Shown in pieces: positions 9,266-18,362 of a DNA stretch of 64,000 bases. Below the pieces are notes generated by a model. That model was not told where the DNA came from. It ran no database searches and saw only the letters and a list, made by a program, of their open reading frames with translations. A program made the translations under genes and the position numbers. This stretch comes from Roseihalotalea indica (lineage in GTDB: Bacteria > Bacteroidota > Bacteroidia > Cytophagales > Cyclobacteriaceae): contig NZ_JAINFL010000016.1 of assembly GCF_022458895.1 (NCBI RefSeq), positions 62,001 to 126,000 of the forward strand. Reading direction: 5' to 3'. How positions within the stretch are numbered: the stretch's first letter is position 1; every line of letters starts with the position of its first letter.

Positions 9266-11443
9266 ATGGCGCCTCAACTGCTTAAAAAACATGACGGCTC
9301 GGCTGTTGACGAAAAATTACAGCACCGCCCTCTGGAAACCTTTGCGTACGACAACACCATTGTGCGCCTGTTTTTAATTGCGACAACCACCTGGGGCATC
9401 ATTGGGATGACTGTGGGGTTAATCGCGGCATTACAACTTGTTTATCCATCTCTCAGTTTCGGACTGGAGTATATTACATTCGGTCGCATTCGCCCATTAC
9501 ACACCAACGCAGTAATTTTTGCCTTTGTGGGTAATGGCATTTTTGCCGGGGTTTATTACTCGCTACAGCGGCTGTGCAAAACCCGCATGTTCAGTGATAC
9601 TCTTAGCAAGATCAACTTCTGGGGCTGGCAAGCTATTATTCTTTCAGCCGTGCTGACGCTCCCACTGGGCATCACTACCAGTAAGGAATACGCTGAACTG
9701 GAATGGCCTATAGATATTGCCATTGCGGGAATATGGGTGGTTTTTGGCTGGAACATGTTTGCCACCATTCTGAAGCGACGCGAACGACATTTGTATGTAG
9801 CCATCTGGTTTTACATAGCTACTTTTGTTACCGTAGCGGTGCTGCACATCGTCAATTCATTTGAACTGCCTATCGCCTTCTTTAAAAGCTACTCCTGGTA
9901 TGCCGGTGTACAGGACGCCCTCGTACAGTGGTGGTATGGCCACAATGCTGTTGCTTTCTTCCTAACCACCCCCTACCTGGGACTGATGTACTACTTTGTA
10001 CCCAAAGCAGCAAATCGTCCGGTTTATTCTTATCGTTTGTCTATCATTCACTTTTGGGCACTAATCTTTATTTATATCTGGGCGGGCCCTCACCATCTGC
10101 TGTACAATGCCCTCCCCGACTGGGCACAATCATTGGGTGTAGTATTTTCAGTAATGCTGATTGCACCTTCCTGGGGCGGAATGCTCAATGGGTTACTAAC
10201 CTTACGGGGGGCCTGGGATCGGGTGCGGGAAGACCCGATTCTTAAATTCATGGTCGTGGCAATCACCTGTTATGGAATGGCCACTTTTGAAGGGCCCATG
10301 TTATCGCTTAAAAACGTAAATGCTATTGCTCACTTTACTGACTGGATTATTGCTCACGTACATATCGGCGGGCTGGGATGGAACGGCTTTATGACCTTCG
10401 GAATGCTCTATTACCTGATTCCACGGTTGTACAATACTCAACTGTTCTCACGAAAATTAGCCAATACGCATTTCTGGCTAGGCACCCTCGGCATTATTTT
10501 TTATGCACTTCCTCTCTACTGGGCCGGGTTTACCCAAAGTCTGATGTGGAAAGAATTTACTCAGGAGGGGCTTCTGGCCTACCCTAACTTTCTGGAAACG
10601 GTTACCCAGATTCGTCCTATGTATATGCTTCGGGCCGGGGGTGGTGCCTTATACATTACTGGTGCATTAATTATGGTATACAACCTGATTAAAACTGCCT
10701 ACGCAGGTCATTTTCAACGAGAAGAAGCAGCCCAGGCTCCGGCACTTGAAAAAGAATATCACGCCCCTAAACACGAGCACTGGCACCGCCGCCTGTTTGA
10801 GCGCCGTCCGGTCGCCTTATTGTTCTGGAGTCTGATCGCCATCCTCATTGGCGGCCTGGTAGAGATGATTCCCACCTTCCTGGTGAAATCTAATGTACCA
10901 ACCATCAGCAGTGTGCAACCCTATACACCTCTGGAACTACAGGGACGCGACCTGTACATCCGGGAAGGTTGTAATGCCTGCCACTCACAGATGATCCGAC
11001 CGTTCCGGTCTGAAACTGAACGGTATGGGGAGTATGCCAAAGCCGGAGAGTTTGTCTATGACCACCCCTTCCTGTGGGGTTCTAAACGTACTGGCCCCGA
11101 CTTGTTACGAATAGGTGGCAAATACCCTGACAGCTGGCATTACCATCACATGCTGGACCCAACATCGATGTCACCCGGTTCTATCATGCCTCCCTACCCC
11201 TGGTTGTTTGAGCACGACCTGAACACGAGTAACACTGAAGATAAAATATCAGCCATGCGCACCCTGGGTGTACCCTACCCCGAAGGCTATGAGGCCCAGG
11301 CAGTACACGACCTGACTTCGCAAGCTGAAGAAATTGCCAAAACCCTGACGGAAAGCGGTATTGAAGTGAAAAAAGACCGAGAAATCATTGCGCTAATCGC
11401 TTATCTCCAACGATTAGGAACTGATATCAAAGTGAAGGAATGA
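9266..11443 (+). CDS. ccoNO: cbb3-type cytochrome c oxidase, fused subunits I and II (CcoNO)
   Basis: A 725-residue fusion of the catalytic haem-copper subunit CcoN and the monohaem cytochrome subunit CcoO. Residues about 30-475 are a multi-helix membrane domain with haem and CuB ligand motifs, including the His pairs in WWYGHNAVAFFLT, AGPHHLLYNALPDW and DWIIAHVHIGGLGWNG. After a linker comes a membrane anchor (about 515-535). The CcoO part follows with CNACH (Cys569, Cys572, His573), YGEYAKAGEFVYDHPFLWGS, and a Met-containing region (SIMPPYPWL) likely to give the distal haem ligand. N-O fusion is a regular feature of Bacteroidota. The enzyme reduces oxygen to water with high affinity and pumps protons. 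It is the core gene of the operon. Confidence 0.96.
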   Translation: MAPQLLKKHDGSAVDEKLQHRPLETFAYDNTIVRLFLIATTTWGIIGMTVGLIAALQLVYPSLSFGLEYITFGRIRPLHTNAVIFAFVGNGIFAGVYYSLQRLCKTRMFSDTLSKINFWGWQAIILSAVLTLPLGITTSKEYAELEWPIDIAIAGIWVVFGWNMFATILKRRERHLYVAIWFYIATFVTVAVLHIVNSFELPIAFFKSYSWYAGVQDALVQWWYGHNAVAFFLTTPYLGLMYYFVPKAANRPVYSYRLSIIHFWALIFIYIWAGPHHLLYNALPDWAQSLGVVFSVMLIAPSWGGMLNGLLTLRGAWDRVREDPILKFMVVAITCYGMATFEGPMLSLKNVNAIAHFTDWIIAHVHIGGLGWNGFMTFGMLYYLIPRLYNTQLFSRKLANTHFWLGTLGIIFYALPLYWAGFTQSLMWKEFTQEGLLAYPNFLETVTQIRPMYMLRAGGGALYITGALIMVYNLIKTAYAGHFQREEAAQAPALEKEYHAPKHEHWHRRLFERRPVALLFWSLIAILIGGLVEMIPTFLVKSNVPTISSVQPYTPLELQGRDLYIREGCNACHSQMIRPFRSETERYGEYAKAGEFVYDHPFLWGSKRTGPDLLRIGGKYPDSWHYHHMLDPTSMSPGSIMPPYPWLFEHDLNTSNTEDKISAMRTLGVPYPEGYEAQAVHDLTSQAEEIAKTLTESGIEVKKDREIIALIAYLQRLGTDIKVKE

Positions 11444-11456
11444 AGAGAGAGTGGCT

Positions 11457-11603
11457 ATGGAATATCGGAGTGAGCGGCGCAACCGGATGCTGAAAGAGGG
11501 AGGTAGTCATTGTATCCCTCTGAATAGAAAAAACGGCCAACATGCCCCAGGCACTTACGAAACATCAGCCTTTTTAAAGCAATCAAACAATAGAACCAGC
11601 TAG
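11457..11603 (+). CDS. small basic ORF between ccoNO and ccoQ
   Basis: An ATG-initiated frame of 48 codons that fills the gap between ccoNO (13 bp upstream) and ccoQ (the stop is 2 bp before its ATG). The product would be hydrophilic and basic, starting MEYRSERRNRMLKEG, with no signal peptide or membrane helix. It resembles no cbb3 accessory protein known to me. The fit to the gap and the tight spacing argue for translation, but the frame is short enough to occur by chance. Confidence 0.3.
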   Translation: MEYRSERRNRMLKEGGSHCIPLNRKNGQHAPGTYETSAFLKQSNNRTS

Positions 11604-11605
11604 TC

Positions 11606-11806
11606 ATGCTTAAATTCATCAAATATCATATGGAGACGATCACGGGGATAGAGATTTACCCTATCATCTCCTTTCTAATCTTCTTTATCTTCTTTCTGGC
11701 GTTGCTCTACTTTGTCTTTAGCGCGAGCAAAGAGCATATGGCCTCTATGTCGGCATTACCGCTGGAAGAAAGCGAGCACCCATCTGAAAACCAGTTGCCA
11801 TCATGA
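11606..11806 (+). CDS. ccoQ: CcoQ-like small subunit of cbb3 oxidase
   Basis: A 66-residue protein with one membrane helix (IISFLIFFIFFLALLYFVF, about residues 20-40) and a polar, acidic C-terminal tail. Size, topology and position directly before ccoP match the CcoQ/FixQ subunit, which stabilises the oxidase complex. Sequence conservation in this family is low, so synteny is the main evidence. Its stop overlaps the ccoP start by four bases (ATGA), indicating translational coupling. Confidence 0.8.
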   Translation: MLKFIKYHMETITGIEIYPIISFLIFFIFFLALLYFVFSASKEHMASMSALPLEESEHPSENQLPS

Positions 11807-12726
11807 GACTTCAAGCTATTATCAAAAAAGCCTTGCCATGCATATTATTTTGCATCTTTCCTTTAGCCGGATGGGCTCAGAATGCCACGGCTGAAACTAG
11901 CTGGTGGGATGCGCATGTCTGGGAAATTCTGGCCTGGAGCATATTGGCTCTGGAGCTGATTTTATTTTTAGTGGTAATGACCATGCTCTTTGTGATTCGG
12001 ATAATTGCCGACAAAGTTCTGATACCTCCCAAAACGGTGGTTGAAGTGTCAGGCGAAGCAAAGAACCAGGAGATTATACTTGAACCTAAAAAGACTTTCC
12101 TGAAGAGGGTAATGCATCAATTGACGGATGCAGTGCCAGTAGAGCGCGAAAAAGAGGTTATGACCAGCCATGAATACGATGGAATATACGAACTGGATAA
12201 TAATCTACCTCCCTGGTGGAAAGCCATGTTTTACATTACCATCGTTTTCGGAGTAGGTTACCTGCTTCATTTTCACATCTTTGATACCGGAGACCTGCAA
12301 GGGGCAGAGTACGAAAAAGAGGTAGCCGCTGCTCAGGCAGAAATTGACGCCTACCTTGCTACCAGCGCCAATAATATCGACGAAACTAATGTCACCCTGC
12401 TGGAAGATGACACCAAAATTGCCAGCGGCCAGGAGTTATTCGTGCAAAAATGCTCACCCTGCCATGGACAGGCCGGTGAAGGCGGGGTTGGTCCTAACCT
12501 GACGGATGAGTACTGGCTTCATGGAGGTGATGTTAAAGACATCTTTAAAACCATCAAGTACGGTGTACCGGCGAAGGGGATGATTCCTTGGCAATCGCAG
12601 CTTACTCCGGTGCAGATGCAGGAGCTGGCAAGCTACATTATTATGCTGGAAGGCACCAATCCTCCGAACCCCAAAGCCCCAGAAGGTGAACCGTACGATC
12701 GCGCGTCTTCCGTAGCAATGAACTAA
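11803..12726 (+). CDS. ccoP: cbb3-type cytochrome c oxidase subunit III (CcoP)
   Basis: Membrane-anchored cytochrome c subunit of 307 residues that delivers electrons to CcoNO. It has a signal-like first helix ending near GWAQ (about residue 25), a second helix (about 43-67), a polar segment, then a third helix after NNLPPWWKAMFYITIVFG (about 140-160), a motif typical of CcoP. The periplasmic cytochrome domain has a single haem-binding site CSPCH (Cys217, Cys220, His221), with downstream GPNLTDEYWLHGG and AKGMIPWQSQLTP, where the Met is the likely axial ligand. Proteobacterial CcoP usually has two CxxCH motifs; only one is seen here. ATG 11803 overlaps the ccoQ stop. ccoG begins 7 bp after the stop. 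Confidence 0.93.
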   Translation: MRLQAIIKKALPCILFCIFPLAGWAQNATAETSWWDAHVWEILAWSILALELILFLVVMTMLFVIRIIADKVLIPPKTVVEVSGEAKNQEIILEPKKTFLKRVMHQLTDAVPVEREKEVMTSHEYDGIYELDNNLPPWWKAMFYITIVFGVGYLLHFHIFDTGDLQGAEYEKEVAAAQAEIDAYLATSANNIDETNVTLLEDDTKIASGQELFVQKCSPCHGQAGEGGVGPNLTDEYWLHGGDVKDIFKTIKYGVPAKGMIPWQSQLTPVQMQELASYIIMLEGTNPPNPKAPEGEPYDRASSVAMN

Positions 12727-12733
12727 CCCAACC

Positions 12734-14167
12734 ATGACAACCGTGCCCACCCATTCCACTCACGAAGAAGAATACACTGCGGAAGCCTTCCGGGATAAAA
12801 TCTCTACGGTTGATGAGCAAGGAAAGCGCATCTGGATTTATCCGAAGAAGCCGAAGGGGCGGTATTATACTGCCAGAACCTGGGTGAGTATTGGTTTACT
12901 TGCACTATTGTTTACCGGGCCATTGATTAAAATTAAGGGTGAACCGCTGTTGCTGCTCAATGTGCTGGAACGAAAGTTTATCATTTTTGGTCAGGTTTTT
13001 TGGCCTCAGGACTTCTACCTTTTCGCTATAGGACTGGTGACACTGGTCGTATTTATCGTGCTGTTTACGGTGGTATACGGCAGACTTTTCTGTGGTTGGG
13101 TATGCCCTCAGACCATTTTTATGGAGATGGTATTCCGAAAAATTGAATATGCCATCGAGGGTGATTACACCGCGCAACGCAAGCTGGATAAACAGCCCTG
13201 GAACCAGGAAAAGATTCTGAAGAAGGGCAGCAAACACATCATATTCTTTGTCATCTCTTTTCTTATTGCCAACACCTTTCTGGCTTATATTATCGGAATT
13301 GAAGAGCTGAAGCAGATTATTACCGATCCGCCAGCCCAGCACCTGGGCGGATTAATGGCCATTCTGTTATTTACCGGAGCTTTTTACTTTGTCTTTGCAT
13401 CCTTTCGCGAACAGGTGTGTACCAACGTCTGCCCCTACGGCAGATTGCAGGGCGTATTACTTGACCGGCAATCCGTGGTGGTTGCGTACGATCATAAGCG
13501 GGGTGAAGCTCGAGGCAAAATACGGAAAGGCGAAGACCGAGGGCAGACTGGAAAAGGCGATTGTATTGATTGCAAGCAGTGCGTCGTTGTGTGCCCAACC
13601 GGTATAGACATCCGCAACGGCACGCAACTGGAATGTGTGAATTGCACGGCCTGTATGGATGCCTGCGACTCGATCATGGAACGAGTAAACTTACCCAAAG
13701 GCCTGATCCGCTATGCTTCAGAAGAAAATATTGCCGAGAAAAAGCCCTTTCACTGGACCAGACGCAGTATTGCCTACTCGGTAGTGCTGATCGCATTATT
13801 AGGTGTATTGACCAGCTTATTAATCTTGCGAACAGATGTTGAAACTAGCATTCTACGCACCCCGGGCATGCTTTATCAGGATCAGGGTGATCATAAAATC
13901 AGCAACCTGTATAATGTCAAGATCATCAACAAAACAAACCGGGCTATGCCTGTTCATTTACAAATATTGGGAGGAGCCGGGCAAATAAAGATGGTTGGTA
14001 ATGAAGTACTGAGGGTGGAGAAGCAAGGAGTTGCCGAAAGCGCTTTCTTCATCATTTTTGACCGAAGCGAGGTGCATCAAATGAAAACGTCGGTGAAGAT
14101 TGGAGTATACCACGAAGATGAATTGATTGAAACGGTTAACTCAAATTTTCTAGGACCCAATAAATAA
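12734..14167 (+). CDS. ccoG: cbb3 oxidase accessory ferredoxin-like membrane protein (CcoG/FixG/RdxA)
   Basis: A 477-residue membrane iron-sulfur protein. CcoG is a cupric reductase that supports copper delivery to the oxidase in species where it has been studied. The N-terminus is soluble, followed by helices around 50-75, 95-120, 165-190 and 205-225. The motif GRLFCGWVCPQTIF is characteristic of the family. Two 4Fe-4S sites lie near residues 275-315: CIDCKQCVVVCPTG and, after a short spacer, CVNCTACMDACD. One more helix (about 345-365) leads to a C-terminal beta-rich domain. Length and motif order are normal. It is in the cco operon between ccoP and ccoH. Confidence 0.95.
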   Translation: MTTVPTHSTHEEEYTAEAFRDKISTVDEQGKRIWIYPKKPKGRYYTARTWVSIGLLALLFTGPLIKIKGEPLLLLNVLERKFIIFGQVFWPQDFYLFAIGLVTLVVFIVLFTVVYGRLFCGWVCPQTIFMEMVFRKIEYAIEGDYTAQRKLDKQPWNQEKILKKGSKHIIFFVISFLIANTFLAYIIGIEELKQIITDPPAQHLGGLMAILLFTGAFYFVFASFREQVCTNVCPYGRLQGVLLDRQSVVVAYDHKRGEARGKIRKGEDRGQTGKGDCIDCKQCVVVCPTGIDIRNGTQLECVNCTACMDACDSIMERVNLPKGLIRYASEENIAEKKPFHWTRRSIAYSVVLIALLGVLTSLLILRTDVETSILRTPGMLYQDQGDHKISNLYNVKIINKTNRAMPVHLQILGGAGQIKMVGNEVLRVEKQGVAESAFFIIFDRSEVHQMKTSVKIGVYHEDELIETVNSNFLGPNK

Positions 14168-14224
14168 TAGAGGCTGGGTGGCAAGACACCTGGTTAGTTA
14201 CAATCACTCATAAACAAGCAAGCT

Positions 14225-14659
14225 ATGAACTGGGGATGGAATATTGTTTTTGCATTTACCGGATTTGTCGCATTCATCGTATACCTGGCAATCCGTAGTT
14301 TTCAAACCAACATTGATCTGGTGACTGAAGACTATTATCAGCAGGAGCTGCAATACCAGCAGCAGATCGAGAAGATGGCAAACACCAAGCATCTGGCGGT
14401 AAACCTCACCATTGCTCAGAAAGATCAACAACTGATCATTCAGTTTCCGGAAGCTATGACCGAAGAAATCAGTGGAACGATTAGTCTCTTCCGACCATCC
14501 GATGCCCGGTTTGACCTTACCGAAGCCATAGCAATTAATACCGGGCAACAGCACCGGTTAAACCTGGATCAGCTACCGAAGGGTTATTATAAAGTGAAGG
14601 TTGACTGGAAGACGGGAGCGGAAGCCTACTATTCAGAAAAACCAATTTATCTCCATTAG
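14225..14659 (+). CDS. ccoH: CcoH/FixH-type oxidase assembly protein
   Basis: A 144-residue protein with one N-terminal membrane helix (WGWNIVFAFTGFVAFIVYLA) and a beta-rich periplasmic domain. The motif DLVTEDYYQQELQYQQQIE after the helix is diagnostic of the FixH family. CcoH is needed for stable assembly of cbb3 oxidase. It follows ccoG by 57 bp and is two bases before the SafE-like gene. Confidence 0.92.
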   Translation: MNWGWNIVFAFTGFVAFIVYLAIRSFQTNIDLVTEDYYQQELQYQQQIEKMANTKHLAVNLTIAQKDQQLIIQFPEAMTEEISGTISLFRPSDARFDLTEAIAINTGQQHRLNLDQLPKGYYKVKVDWKTGAEAYYSEKPIYLH

Positions 14660-14661
14660 TA

Positions 14662-15369
14662 ATGAGCATCCTATTCTCGGCATTTGCGGTGGGTCTGGTG
14701 GGCAGTTTCCATTGCATTGGAATGTGTGGACCCATTGCTATGGCTCTACCGACCATCCCCCGCACTCCACAACGAGCGTTCAGCAGCCTGATATACAACG
14801 CTGGACGGCTTTTGACTTATACTTTCCTGGGTGTTCTCTTCGGGTTTTTAGGAAAAGGGCTAGCCATTGGCGGATTTCAACAATCCATCTCGATTGTGCT
14901 GGGAGTATTAATGCTAACTACAATTATCCTCCCCCTGGCATGGAAGCGGCAATTAAGTCCTAACGTTCATATCTCTAAATCAATTACCTGGGTGAAAATC
15001 CGAATGCAACGCTGGTTGCAGGTAAAAACCTATATGGCCCGCTTTATCCTGGGCGCTTTGAATGGCCTGCTTCCCTGTGGATTGATTTATTTGGCCCTGG
15101 CTGGAGCCATAGCAGTTGGCGACCCACTTCAAGGCGGACTGTATATGTTTCTTTTTGGATTAGGTACATTTCCCGCCATGGCCGTAGTCGGATTTTTAGG
15201 CAGTTCTATCAATGTCACTGTACGAAACCGAATGCGATCGGCTATACCTGTTTTCATTTTTTTCATGGGAGTGGTTTTTATCCTGCGGGGTATGGCTCTG
15301 GACATTCCCTATGTTAGCCCAATACTTAAGTTCACATCTGCTTCATCAGACATTACTCTTTGCCGTTAA
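14662..15369 (+). CDS. SafE/DsbD-type membrane protein (sulfite exporter TauE/SafE family-like)
   Basis: A polytopic membrane protein of 235 residues with about six helices. The first helix carries GLVGSFHCIGMCGPIAMALP and the fourth region has LNGLLPCGLIYLALAGA; the paired Cys-containing helices are typical of the DsbD-like SafE group annotated next to cco genes in many bacteria. In that setting it is believed to assist cytochrome oxidase maturation, perhaps in copper or thiol handling; transport of sulfite is not implied. The start is two bases after the ccoH stop, so it is in the same transcript. hemN follows after 24 bp. Confidence 0.85.
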   Translation: MSILFSAFAVGLVGSFHCIGMCGPIAMALPTIPRTPQRAFSSLIYNAGRLLTYTFLGVLFGFLGKGLAIGGFQQSISIVLGVLMLTTIILPLAWKRQLSPNVHISKSITWVKIRMQRWLQVKTYMARFILGALNGLLPCGLIYLALAGAIAVGDPLQGGLYMFLFGLGTFPAMAVVGFLGSSINVTVRNRMRSAIPVFIFFMGVVFILRGMALDIPYVSPILKFTSASSDITLCR

Positions 15370-15393
15370 GAAACCCCCATTTAACCCTACCAC

Positions 15394-16755
15394 ATGCCTG
15401 TTATGAACACTTCACTAATTAGAAAATATAACGTTCCTGGTCCCCGCTACACCAGTTATCCTACCGTACCTTACTGGAACAAAACTCCCAGCCAGCAGCA
15501 ATGGCAGCTCCATGTCAAACAAGCATACCAAGAGTCACAACAACAGGGCATCAGCCTGTATATTCATCTACCCTACTGCGAAAGCCTTTGTACCTATTGC
15601 GGATGTAACACACACATTACAGTAAACCATAATGTTGAACACGCTTACATTGATGCCCTGCTGAAAGAATGGAGTATGTACGTTCACATTCTTGAAGATT
15701 ACCCTCTTATCCAGGAAATCCACCTGGGTGGCGGTACACCAACATTTTTTAGTCCGCCCCAATTACAACGCTTACTGCAAGGCATCAGAATGGCGGCAAG
15801 AATCAATGATACAGCGGAGCTAAGCCTGGAAGCTCACCCCAATAATACCAGTCCGGAACATCTCACAACGCTTTATCAATTGGGATTCCGACGGTTGAGC
15901 CTGGGCATCCAGGATTTTGACCACGAGGTGCAAAAGCAGATTAACCGGATTCAATCCTACGAGCAGGTAGAGAAAATAACAACGTTGGCCCGGGAAATTG
16001 GATACCAGTCTATCAACTATGATCTGATTTTTGGGCTACCCAGGCAGACAGTAAACACCATCAGCCAGACCATTCAACAAACCCTTCGCCTTCAGCCCGA
16101 CCGGATTGCTTTCTACAGCTACGCCCACGTGCCCTGGATGAAACCCGCTCAAAAGTCTTTTGAAGCTTATCTACCGACAGATAAAGAAAAACGTTCTTTG
16201 TACGAAACAGGAAAGCAGCTTCTAGAACAAGGCGGCTACTACGAAATTGGCATGGACCATTTTGCTCTCCCCACCGATAAACTCTTTCTGGCAAGTCAGC
16301 AGAGTTATCTGCATCGCAACTTTATGGGGTATACAACTCAAACCACCCGGCTGATGCTGGGCTTAGGCACTTCAGCTATCAGCGACTCCTGGAGCGCCTT
16401 TGCCCAAAACGAGAAAACTACAAAATCCTACCTACAAGCTATTCGCCAAGGTATGTTGCCCGTTGAGCGAGGCCACATTCTTACTGAAGAAGACCTGCTG
16501 ATCCGCGAACATATACTCAACCTCATGTGCCAGGGCAAAACCTGCTGGGACGATTGTCTGGCAGAGAACCGGGTATTAAACCACTCCTTAGAACGCCTGG
16601 AAGCGATGGAAGAAGATCACCTGGTAAATCTGGGCAGCAATTTCATACATGTCACTGAAGAGGGAAAACCGTTTATTCGCAACATCTGCATGGCGCTGGA
16701 TACTCACCTGCGGAAAAGTAAGCCCTCATCCTCACTGTTTAGCACCACCATTTGA
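15394..16755 (+). CDS. hemN: oxygen-independent coproporphyrinogen III oxidase
   Basis: Radical-SAM enzyme of 453 residues that decarboxylates coproporphyrinogen III to protoporphyrinogen IX without oxygen, supplying haem under low oxygen. The start GPRYTSYPTVPYWN is typical for genuine HemN. The cluster motif is CESLCTYC (Cys62, Cys66, Cys69), followed by GCNTHIT; the extra Cys after the CxxxCxxC is typical of true HemN rather than HemW. HLGGGTPTFF (SAM-binding GGTPT) and LEAHPNNTSPEH follow. The family C-terminal HemN domain covers about 365-440. ATG 15394 is used; ATG 15403 is also possible. Location at the end of the cco block fits joint low-oxygen regulation and the haem demand of the oxidase. 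Confidence 0.95.
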   Translation: MPVMNTSLIRKYNVPGPRYTSYPTVPYWNKTPSQQQWQLHVKQAYQESQQQGISLYIHLPYCESLCTYCGCNTHITVNHNVEHAYIDALLKEWSMYVHILEDYPLIQEIHLGGGTPTFFSPPQLQRLLQGIRMAARINDTAELSLEAHPNNTSPEHLTTLYQLGFRRLSLGIQDFDHEVQKQINRIQSYEQVEKITTLAREIGYQSINYDLIFGLPRQTVNTISQTIQQTLRLQPDRIAFYSYAHVPWMKPAQKSFEAYLPTDKEKRSLYETGKQLLEQGGYYEIGMDHFALPTDKLFLASQQSYLHRNFMGYTTQTTRLMLGLGTSAISDSWSAFAQNEKTTKSYLQAIRQGMLPVERGHILTEEDLLIREHILNLMCQGKTCWDDCLAENRVLNHSLERLEAMEEDHLVNLGSNFIHVTEEGKPFIRNICMALDTHLRKSKPSSSLFSTTI

Positions 16756-17951
16756 TTTCTTTTAATGGCGTAGCAGCGGATGGCAGAAATCAGGTGGGCT
16801 CATAGATTCCCACTAACCGCCTTAGTCATGCGTACCTGTCCGTTCAAAGACTTAGAGATAGAAAAGCGCTTCTTTTCTAATAATGAAAGTAAACGCAAGT
16901 CAGTAAAAAGGATTTGATTTGGGATAGAAGCCAGTTTTCTTACGCTAACAAATCTTAAGAGATTAGTAAAGGAATAGGATTGATCTCTTGTGTCATCCTG
17001 CCTTTCATCGGTTGTAGTTAAAGCTTCCTTAACATTCCAAGTTCCACTATTTGAAAAAATTTTAATTTGTTTGAAAAAAAACTACTCGTTTTATAATATT
17101 TTATTTTAAATATATTACTTTGACCAAGATATTCATTACAAGTGTGTATAGTACATGCCATAACTTGGTGAACGTGGTTGTGAGTTAACTACAGAATTAT
17201 CTTGCGGTGGTTACCTCCAAAACATTGCTTATTGTTGCTTATTGAAAGTTGTGTCGCAAACTATCACCTGTATAAAATTAACTACAGGTGCAAGAAATTT
17301 TACTGTCTGAATTTTTCGACGATCATTTTGCTCGCCAATCAAACTTACCTATAGATGAGGCGGGAGAAATCACCCCCTCTTATTCATTGTCAGGGGAACC
17401 GCTGACGTTTGGCCGAATCCCATTTTCAGGAAATGTGGGCTTCATCAATACCATCTTTAACCGACATACAGTGGTTTCGCACTCAGCTAACCTGAGTGAT
17501 TTTTCGCTTACTATATTCCTTCCACTGTATATAGTTCTCTCCGTTGTTTGTCTTTCTGACAACTACTCCCGGAGCAATACAAAACCAAGTAATATAATTT
17601 ATCTTAACAAGTACCGACTAGCACCAATATTATCAGCAAGCCCAGCATCAAGGCTTACTATCCTTATACTCTTTATACTTCTTGGCTCAAATCAGCAGAC
17701 GGCACAGGACGGAAGAATTATTTCTATTTCACATATTATACTGATAAAACACCTACCTAATAATTAAAATTATGCTAAAAAACACCCTTCCAAACTTCTT
17801 TTTTTACCCTTGCTTCAATCTATCTATCATAAAGACAAAATGCTAATCGCAACACTTCTGTAAAATTTGAAAATGAAAAAGAGCGTAGCTCTCATCGCCA
17901 AATGTTCACTACGCTCTTGGTCATAAGTTATAAACTTAATCATCCAAATCT
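16756..17951. other. long intergenic region with no convincing gene
   Basis: About 1.2 kb of AT-rich sequence between hemN and the next SusC locus. A 159-codon frame starting with GTG at 17288 (to 17767) is present, but its composition is unlike neighbouring proteins, it has no recognised motif and no good start context, so it is not called. A run near 17040-17125 is very AT-rich. A hairpin at 17879-17918 is listed separately. The sequence may be decayed former coding DNA. Confidence 0.4.
17872..17918 (-). terminator. hairpin with minus-strand T-rich tail
   Basis: AAGAGCGTAG at 17879-17888 pairs perfectly with CTACGCTCTT at 17909-17918. Read on the minus strand the stem is followed by TTTTTCATTTT, the pattern of an intrinsic terminator. 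The 20-nt loop is long for that role and no minus-strand gene is evident upstream, so its target transcript is unknown. Confidence 0.35.
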
Positions 17952-18065
17952 ATGAAAAAACGTGTATCTCCCCTACTCCACCAAAAGACAATTCCTTCCT
18001 CATGTTATTCAACCAGGTCTAGCCATTTCCCTTCTCTTCTATTAGTCTTGGCAGGCTTTGGTTAA
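17952..18065 (+). pseudogene. short ORF resembling an orphan secretion leader
   Basis: A 37-codon frame starting MKKRVSPLLHQ with a later hydrophobic stretch (LLLVLAGFG) ending in TAA. A Lys-rich start in this position is usual for secreted or TonB-receptor proteins of Bacteroidota. It may be the remnant of a gene that once preceded the SusC gene at 18363, or a chance frame. The 297 bp from here to 18363 hold no other gene; a weak nested inverted repeat (CTCAGT...ACTGAG, 18131-18164) is followed by TTTT. Confidence 0.2.
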
Positions 18066-18362
18066 GAATAGAGCACAAACATCCATATTAGAATTGGTAG
18101 CCTCATTTTATGAAGCTAAATTAGGGAGTACTCAGTGCACAAAATATGCACATCTCTTACTGAGTTTTATCCTGATCAATTACCGGTAAGCATTAGGGTA
18201 GAAACCGAGAAGATGAGCTAAAGCTATCAACCCGGTCTGCTTCCTCACTATCATTGATGTTGATATGTAGGTTCTACTGCCGCCTAGTTGCCTGTTAGGA
18301 TAAGATGAAATTCAGAATCACCTGAGATTTCAATAACATATTATTAATACAACCCGACTACT

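Noticed and set aside
17288..17767. 159-codon plus-strand frame
   Set aside because: GTG start in poor context, amino-acid use unlike neighbours, no motif apart from a short hydrophobic stretch; judged a chance frame in AT-rich DNA.
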